Assembly (NCBI GenBank): GCA_016617855.1
Contig: JAECUM010094095.1
Coordinates: 1 to 64,000 of the forward strand
From: Megalonaias nervosa
Lineage: Eukaryota; Mollusca; Bivalvia; Unionida; Unionidae
Reading direction: 5' to 3'
Length of the DNA stretch: 64,000 bases
The first letter of the stretch is position 1. The number at the start of each line of letters is the position of its first letter. Made by a program: the position numbers and the translations under genes. The notes beneath the pieces are model-generated. The model did no database searches and had not been told where the DNA came from. It worked only from the letters and a program-made list of their open reading frames with translations. Positions 57,025 to 64,000 of the stretch are shown here, one piece after another.

Positions 57025-58473
57025 CAAAGGAGTGCCAGCATGTTGAGAGAGATAGCCAGGTTAATCATGTAATTAATTCAGTTGTAATTGAAATTATGAA
57101 TAATCTGGACCAGAAACTTTCCCATTTGCAGCAACAAGAAAGGATTGAACGTAGACAGTTATTATTTGAATATGAGCACTTATTCCAGATGTTCCTGCGA
57201 GAACAAACAAAATTTATCATGACGTTGAAATAATAAACTCCAAACCTGTGAAACAACGGCCATATAGGATGAACCCTCTCAAATAGGAATACTTGAAAAA
57301 AGATATTCAGTATTTGTTGGAAAATGATTTCATAGAACCGAGTAAACGTGATTGGAGTTCACCGTGTTTACTTGTTCCAAAACCAGATAAAACTTTCCGC
57401 ATGTGCACTTATTATAGAAGGGAGAACAGTGTGACTAAAACATATTCACTTCCATTGCCCAGAATCGATGATTGCATTGATAAAATTGGATATGGAAGTA
57501 TGTCACCAAAGTTGAACTTCTGAAAGGATTTTGGCAAAGGAAGTTTCGGCATTCGTGACTCCAGATGAACTTTATCAATATAAAGTGACGCCGTTTGGAA
57601 TGAAAGGTTCGCCAAATACTTTTCAGTGCTTAATGAACATGATTACCTCTGGTCTCGATAATTGTGATGCTTACATCGATGATGTAATCATCTACAACGA
57701 CACCTGGAAAGAACATTTAGCAACAATTCGGAATTTTTTTTGACAGACTCACTTATGCCAGTTTGACAATTGATTAATCTAAAAGTTAGTTCTGCCGGGC
57801 TTGTGTAACATTTCTAGGACATATCGTGGGACATGGACAAGTTACACCTATATATGCTAAGGTCAAGGCTAACGCTGAATCCCTGAGCTATCAGTAAAAA
57901 ACAACTGATGCGATTTTTGGGTATGGCTGGATACTATCGGAAATTTTGTTCCAATTTTTCCAAAATTGCTGAACCCCTGACAAATTTATTGAGCAAGAAA
58001 ACAAAGTTTCATTGGACTGACAAATGTAGGAGGCTTTTGACAAGGTAAGGGCCGTACTCAAGAGTGCACCAGTTCTTACAGCTCCAAATCTGAGTCATTC
58101 ATTTAAACTGTCTGTTGATGCAAGTGATGTTTTGGTTCGAGCAGTATTTCTTCAAGAAGATAAAAATGGTGTTGATCATCCAGTGTGCTATTTTTCTAAG
58201 AAATTAAATAAGCACCAAAGAAATTATTCAACAGTCGAGAAGGAATGCTTGACTTTAATACTGGCATTACAACATGTTGAAGTTTACATTAGTTCAGCTC
58301 CTTCTCCTATTATTGTGTTTATTGATCACAACTCACTTACGTTCATGGGCAAGATGAAAAACGAAAGTCAGAGATTATTAAGGTCGAGTTTGTTTTTAGA
58401 GGAATATAATATTGACTTCAGGCACATAAAGGGAAAAGACAATTTAATATCAGATGAACTTTCACGTTTATAG
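57025..58473 (+). pseudogene. Reverse transcriptase and RNase H, broken
   Basis: Pieces in order: YLLENDFIEPSKRDWSSPCL and DKTFRMCTYYRRENS (57,293-57,523); after a deletion of about 24 bp near 57,530, VTPFGMKGSPNTFQCLMNMI and the catalytic AYIDDVIIYND (about 57,672-57,704); then frame changes through the thumb; and RNase H in 58,132-58,473 with PVCYFSKKLNKHQRNYS, VEKECLTLILAL and IDHNSLTFMGKM. The first RNase H Asp (LSVDASDV) is just upstream, with the following Gly altered (VGVGAV to VLVRAV). Ends TAG 58,471-58,473. Confidence 0.85.
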
Positions 58474-58626
58474 AAATATATTATTTCATGTACACTTTGT
58501 ACCATTCATAAGATTTCTTCTTATTTATTTTCTTTTTTTAACCTCATGCATAATTGACCTACGGTAAAAAGAAAGTTTTAGTAAATAAATCTTTCTTTTT
58601 CTTTTATGGGAGAAATTGTTATGTAT

Positions 58627-59250
58627 TGTTATGTATATTTAAGTTAATCGTTTGTTTGTTTGTTTGTTTCATTACATGCTATTGTAATGTAACATTGAGT
58701 AACATTGAGTTCAGTTTTGTTTGAAATGACTGATTTTTGTTTATTTTTTATTTCATTGACGTAAACAACTAACACTGTATCTAGTTGCTGACCTCGTTTC
58801 AGAATCAGTGACAGTTTTGGTAAACAACTATTGTTTAATATTTTATCTTTCTCAGAGTAGGAATCTTGAAGTTAAGTCAAGGTCATACCTGGATTACGTG
58901 ACGAGTGGCATGTATCAATTGTTACAAACTACTATTTTTTCCAGAACAATGAACTTTTGACCCTCATCACGGAATCTCTTTTGCGTCTTATTTTGCGTAT
59001 AACTGTTGTTTTTGATAGATGTTTCTCAGTCGGGCTCGAAACAATTGACACGTCAAGTTGCTATTATGTTGTGAAGAGTTTGGGTTGAATTTTTATTTTA
59101 TTAAATTCAAGTGATTCTTTTCATTGGAAATACATAAATGCTCCAACAAAATTCTTGGATAAAGATATTTATTGGAAGTTATACTGAATTCAAAACTGGA
59201 ATAATATTTTCTGTAATTCAAAAAGATATTGTTGACATAACAGCACTTCG
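58627..59250 (+). repeat. 3' LTR of copy 2, truncated
   Basis: Starts TGTTATGTATATTTAAGTT and matches the 5' LTR up to GACATAACAGCACTTCG at about 59,250, then diverges. About 280 bp of the LTR's 3' part are missing. An earlier near-repeat of TGTTATGTAT precedes it. Confidence 0.87.
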
Positions 59251-61330
59251 TTTCGAAACAATTGTTTCAAGAGGAGCTTAGTATGTGGCAACTAATGTTC
59301 TGGAAAGTGCAGTCCGTTGCCTGTCAGTGGCTGAATTCTCGGGCGTACAGTAGGATGGGATGTACCTACTTACACATATTAACAACATATATAATTTGTT
59401 GTTAGAATATAGAGTTTGCGCATCGTTTTTGGTTTTCGTATTAGAGACAGAGAACTTCTTTTATTATCTCGTAAAAATAAGTTCATGTTTTAATGGATTC
59501 ATTTCTTTTCTTGAAAAATGTGCAACATAATACATTTATGTCACATAATGGCTAATTTCTCCGATCGATGCTGAAGTTTTCCCTGTGTAATCTAGAAATG
59601 TACTTACAATTACAAATAAATAAAAGAAAATGATTATTGACGTTCAGTGTGTTCCAAGCGTGTTTGATTTTAAAAGAGCTTACTGGACGCAAATGAATGG
59701 TTCATTAATGGGTAATGTTGGACAATGTTAGCTAACAGTGGTTGGCTTCAAATATACAAGTTGCATGAGACAACAATACATACATACATACATACATATT
59801 GAAAAATGTTTTAGGTCAAATTCATTGTGAATCGAAGAAAAACGGGTTTTGCAGAATGAGCTTTCGTTCAAGACTAAACTCCTACACCCTCTCAAACGAG
59901 TTCATTCACCCAACCCGGGAAATGTACCATGTAGTTTTCTATTTATTACCTACGCTTTTTATTCAAAAATTCTTGTCACGTTTTCACGAAAAATTATAAG
60001 TAATGTGTCAGGGATTTAGCGTTTAACGAACAATATTGTTCAACCCTCTGAAAATCCCCATGTACGCAACTGGAGCCTAAAAATATAATGTGCAATTAGT
60101 CCGCCTGCGCTGCAATAGGGTTATTTTGCTCTTTAGCTTTGCGTTGCCAACATTTTGTATTGGATATATCATTGCATTAAAACTGCAGTCATAGGCATGT
60201 GGATTTTTCCTTGCTTCTCAGATGGCGTATATGTTTTGGAACAATTGGTGACCCATTTGCTTACGCCAAGTTTACTGAATTCAGAACAAATTTCAAAAAC
60301 TATCAGAAATCAAAAGCATTTAATATAACACAGAAGCTCATTAATTTGTAGCACTCTGAAGCTCTATGTATTTATGTTTTCATTTGATGCAATAAATTAT
60401 TGATAGATTGAACTTAAATGTGATAATTTAATCATATACGTCTAAGATAATTCAGAGTCGTTCTCCTTCTAACATACCGACTAGATCTTTTAATATCTAT
60501 TTGGACATTTTTTTTACAGAAAATTCTAAACAGTATTTCTCTATTTTCTTTGCTTTATTTTCTAATTGAATAATAGCAAGAATTTAAAATGTAACTAAAC
60601 ATACACTTCCCTGTTATATTTACAAGTGCTGACAAAGTCTCAACAACGGTATAACAAGATGTAATTCTTCCAGTCAAAATTATCGCTGCTATGTGTGGTA
60701 CATTTATCTTTATGTTTCAGAAGTGGGTCTTTTGCTTCCACAGATTTACTAAACAAATTTGATCCCTCAGTTATGTAAGTAGAGAAATTGTACGTTGCTC
60801 TTATTAAGTTGCTAATTTCAAAACCAATATTAAAGAAATAATCTACCGACCATATTTTTGAAATTCTGATGCTGACCTGGATTTGGGGTAAGTTTCGAAT
60901 TCTATATGATTTACATTGTGGAATGTATCTTTGCAGTGTCATCATTGCTGTAGCTGGGAACTAGATTAACGGGTGCACGATTCAGAATTGTTTTTGTTTT
61001 CAGTTTCTTAGACCGTTTTACTTAAAGTTGTTGCGTTCGGGATCCAGCTCTTTGTGGCAATTAGCAAACTCATTTGAAGTAGTTGTAATTACTATTTCAC
61101 AATTATCTGCTAGTTACGTTGTAACTATTAAGATTATCTGTACAGTTTAAACCACCCTGTTTCATTAAGTAATTAGGTAGGCACACATTTTAGTGTCTCA
61201 TTAAACTGGGGTAAACGTTTTTCCGAACGTGGGGGCATTTCTAACTACGCCATGTACCCCGCGTTGACTCCCGAGTCTCTCTTTCATTCGCTGGATTCTT
61301 GTAAACTTTCAGTAAAAGATTTCAGCAGCA

Positions 61331-61333
<3 letters not shown>

Positions 61334-61384
<51 letters not shown>

Positions 61385-61393
61385 CTCTCTCTC
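61334..61393. repeat. (TC)n microsatellite
   Basis: About 29 CT units with one CG interruption. Confidence 0.95.
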
Positions 61394-62307
61394 ATGCTTG
61401 GTTGCTTGGTGTCACGTTGAACACCATTTGCGTCACTGTCAAATGTTCTGTCCCAGATATCGTTTCCAACCTCAATCAACTCTAATTTCTTGGCGGTATA
61501 TACAGTGGAAAGTTGATAAACTGCACGTCGCTACATTCCATGTTCCCCCAGTATCCACAGCGGCAAAGTGACCATTTTCTCCCCAAATGTGACTCCATTT
61601 TGAAAATTACAAACGTACGTGGACATTTTCTTATAATTTATAATGTATAGTAATAAATAATTATTAATATTTTCTTTAAGTTGACCACTATTCAATATTT
61701 AAAGTTTTAAATGTACTGCCAAGGGACCAATTACCGCCACTTTATCCGGGTTTCTCAACGCGTTCTTGATGATCAGGAATATTTGAAACTTGTAATTCTA
61801 TATAATTAATCTCAACCTATTTTAGGAATATGTCAACAGAAAAATGCAATGAAAAACTTACAGTCATGCCTTACAGAATATCGTAAAGTATCGCTAACAA
61901 TGAGTCCCTTCTTTCTTAGTGACAGTACCAATTATCGCCAGTACCCTTATTCAAGATTAGAAATTCAGATCAGATTCATTTCTGCATAATAACAACAAAA
62001 CATTCATTTTTCATGTCGCAGAATTCATTTTCTTCAAAGCAGCCGAATGTCAGCACCTCGGTAGTGTTGACGGAAGCCGACATTATGAATCGCGCATGCG
62101 TCACAATGACGACCCTAACTATAATAAGGTTTGTATCAAAACCTTATCTTATTTAAAACTGATAGTCGATATCGTATGCACCACTTACAGTTCATGTAAG
62201 AAAAGCAGTAATTATGTGCTTTGTCCATATAACTTCTTAAAAACTTAATCTTTTCTTCAGCATTAAAAAAATACATCTTCAGTATCAGTTATTGGAAAGC
62301 TTAAAAC

Positions 62308-62310
<3 letters not shown>

Positions 62311-62394
<84 letters not shown>
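62311..62394. repeat. Compound (TA)n(GA)n microsatellite
   Basis: About 22 TA units joined directly to about 20 GA units. Confidence 0.95.
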
Positions 62395-62399
<5 letters not shown>

Positions 62400-62548
62400 T
62401 TGTATAACTTTGTAGGTTGCACATACCTATAAATTCTATATTCCAAAGGTTCTGTTTCTTTCCTCCAGTAGTTTACAAACAAGTTTTAAAAAATAACAAA
62501 AAAGCATTAATATTGTCAATCAAAACATTTATTAAATATTCATTTCCT

Positions 62549-63952
62549 TCAGTTTGATTTGGTAGGGCAACAGGCACAGATAATGTAGGTATCATCAACG
62601 TCTTCCTCATCTGTCAATCAAACACAGGCCAGGTGGTAACATTTCTCGCATAAATCGCAGCAAATCCAGTGTACATCTAACTCATCATCAATAGTAGGTA
62701 GTTCGGCCTCTTCACATATCTCACATATATCTTTCGTTTTATTCGTGCTTGATGATTTTTGTCCCCTCTCTGCGTATTTTCCTTGATTTCCTTTCTCTGC
62801 TTCTCTGTTTCTTTCTTTCATCTCTTTGTATTTTCCTGCATTCAATCTCTTTTCTTCTTCTTCAGTTTTGTTAATAAGCTGCAGATACAATTTATCACTA
62901 GTTATCACTCTTTCCTCAGTGATGCATCTTCTTTTTGCTGTTTGGGGCTTTGCAGGCACTGAGGGGAAAAGCTCCGACAAAGCTTTTGGGATAATGCCTT
63001 CCTTCAGAAAGGGATTACCACCTAAGTAAGATCCATAGTTGTCACAGGAATAATTGGATGCAGATGACGAAGTTGTCATCGAAGATGTTGAAGGTTTGGC
63101 TTCTATACAGGTGGAAGTAGTCAGATCCGGAGAATTTAATGTGACAGTTTCAGATGATGTCAATGGGAACTGGTTAGAGGTGACTTTGTAGATGAACTGT
63201 GATGGCATAACTTGCGTTTTGTCAATCGCATCTGGATTCAGAGGATAAAGGCCCGACATTTTAAAACTATCCTTAATTTTGGCTGGAGAGCACAGTTGAT
63301 CAATTGCATACGACAACATAACTGGAAACTTAGCTTTGTTGATGGTTTGATGCTGATTGATGAATCCAAGATTCAGAGCGATGGCATTGAATTTCATCTT
63401 TAGAGGCCCCATGATTCCAACATATAAAGGTTGCAAAATGTGCGTACTGTGTGGAGGAAGTCTAAGCAGCTAAATATTGTTTTCTCTGGCCTGCTTAATT
63501 GCATCCAGGTTGATATGGCTGTCATGGTTATCCATAACCGGCAATACTGGGGGATATTTCCCACAATTTGGAATGAACAGGTCATTAAACCATGTCAGAA
63601 AAAGATAGCTATCCATGTACCCAGACTCTGATGTTCCAAACAGCCAGCTTCCTGGAACACCATCTTTATAGGCTGTATGGGGGAAAGATTTTTCAAAAAT
63701 TGTAAATGTGAGAAGGACTCTACCATCTGCAGCAATACAAATATGGGCAGTGATGTGTCCAGACGATAACAGAGCTTGCTGATATGTGTGATGGCTCTTC
63801 ACACCAATGACTTTCTGTCGTGGCTTCTCCCTTCCGCTCCAACCAGTCTTATCGCAATTAAATATTCTGCCTGGGTCCTTTTCTAAGCCAAGTTTCTTTG
63901 GGGTGTCCATCAAAAGGGCAAAATAACTGTTCATGACATTTTCATTGGACAT
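62549..63952 (-). pseudogene. Pogo/Tigger-like DDE transposase with C-terminal PHD-like zinc finger, broken
   Basis: A single minus-strand frame interrupted only by TAG at 63,470-63,472 and TGA at 62,618-62,620, ending TGA 62,549-62,551. Family signs in order: IFNCDKTGW (first catalytic Asp), VPGSWLFGTSESGYMD, LPVMDNHDSHINLDAI (second Asp), LLRLPPHSTHILQPLYVG. In pogo/Tigger transposases the last motif is LQPLDVG with the third catalytic Asp; here it is Tyr (TAT). The tail is a Ser/Thr-rich linker, a Lys/Glu-rich helix, and Cys/His pairs CEIC, W-I-C-C-D-L-C, CYHLAC and, past the TGA, IICACC, fitting a PHD finger. The N-terminal DNA-binding half lies upstream beyond the (TC)n tract and outside the window. 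It would cut and paste its own element; this copy is inactive. Confidence 0.85.
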
Positions 63953-63972
63953 GCGTGACCTTCCCCTATCAA

Positions 63973-64000
63973 GTCTCTCTCTCTCTCTCTCTCTCTCTCT
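63973..64000. repeat. (TC)n microsatellite at the window end
   Basis: Runs off the window and lies upstream (N-terminal side) of the transposase frame. Confidence 0.95.

Larger units (their letters stand above)
53004..59250 (+). mobile_element. Gmr1-like Ty3/gypsy LTR retrotransposon, copy 2 (decayed)
   Basis: 5' LTR about 53,004-53,908, an intact tRNA-Pro primer-binding site, then gag, protease, integrase, RT and RNase H remnants, and a 3' LTR cut off at about 59,250. Same orientation and order as copy 1; integrase again precedes RT. It has fewer stops in gag and protease than copy 1 but extra deletions in the integrase-RT linker and in RT. Not autonomous. Confidence 0.87.
59251..62548. other. 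Non-coding stretch with simple repeats
   Basis: No gene supported. A small (CATA)n is at 59,777-59,798. The minus-strand frame at 60,640-60,945 (101 codons) has mixed composition but no motif or clear splice sites. Confidence 0.5.

Noticed and set aside
60640..60945. 101-codon minus-strand frame
   Set aside because: No recognisable motif, signal peptide or splice sites; chance opening in AT-rich DNA cannot be excluded.

Overview
This is eukaryotic, intron-bearing animal DNA: AT-rich, crowded with microsatellites, (TA)n tracts, minisatellites and decayed transposable elements. A peptidoglycan-recognition protein gene, tRNA-headed SINEs, Gmr1-like LTR elements and a Polinton fossil together suggest a lophotrochozoan, most likely a mollusc. 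The organism is an inference; no ribosomal or mitochondrial marker is present.

Host genes. The best one is on the minus strand, in three exons with matching phase-1 splice sites at 47,419-46,804, 40,666-40,364 and 33,420-33,077. It encodes about 420 residues: a signal peptide, a coiled-coil N-terminal half and a C-terminal PGRP domain. Two of the three expected zinc ligands are replaced (His to Gln, Cys to Ser), so the protein is predicted to bind peptidoglycan rather than cleave it. Its two 6-7 kb introns hold SINEs, minisatellites and microsatellites. A 300-bp phase 1-1 immunoglobulin-domain exon lies at 1,578-1,877 (minus). A short candidate terminal exon of unknown function lies at 8,536-8,741 (minus).

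Mobile elements. Two decayed Gmr1-like Ty3/gypsy elements (2.46-8.32 kb and 53.0-59.25 kb, both plus strand) have the order gag, protease, integrase, reverse transcriptase, RNase H, with integrase upstream of RT. Both appear to share an internal integrase deletion. A solo LTR of the same family with a 4-bp target duplication is at 50.34-51.27 kb, and weaker LTR scraps lie at 1-160 and about 48.68-48.91 kb. At 15.6-24.35 kb is a heavily mutated Polinton/Maverick-type element: retroviral-type integrase, adenain-like protease, capsid proteins and several unrecognised conserved ORFs, with no visible DNA polymerase B. At 29.9-32.4 kb (minus) is a 5'-truncated LINE with a trinucleotide-repeat tail. 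At 62.55-63.95 kb, continuing beyond the window, is a pogo/Tigger-like DDE transposase fused to a PHD-like zinc finger and broken by stops. Five copies of one SINE family, all with the tRNA-like head on the minus strand, lie at 27.7, 34.3, 37.3, 39.2 and 42.0 kb; two have clean 11-bp target duplications.

The remaining DNA is non-coding sequence with simple repeats, two hairpin-forming inverted repeats (10.97 and 51.76 kb) and a 550-bp tandem duplication at 11.87-13.0 kb. No tRNA gene, rRNA, CRISPR array or operon is present. Repeat boundaries are read by eye and are approximate unless a target duplication is stated.
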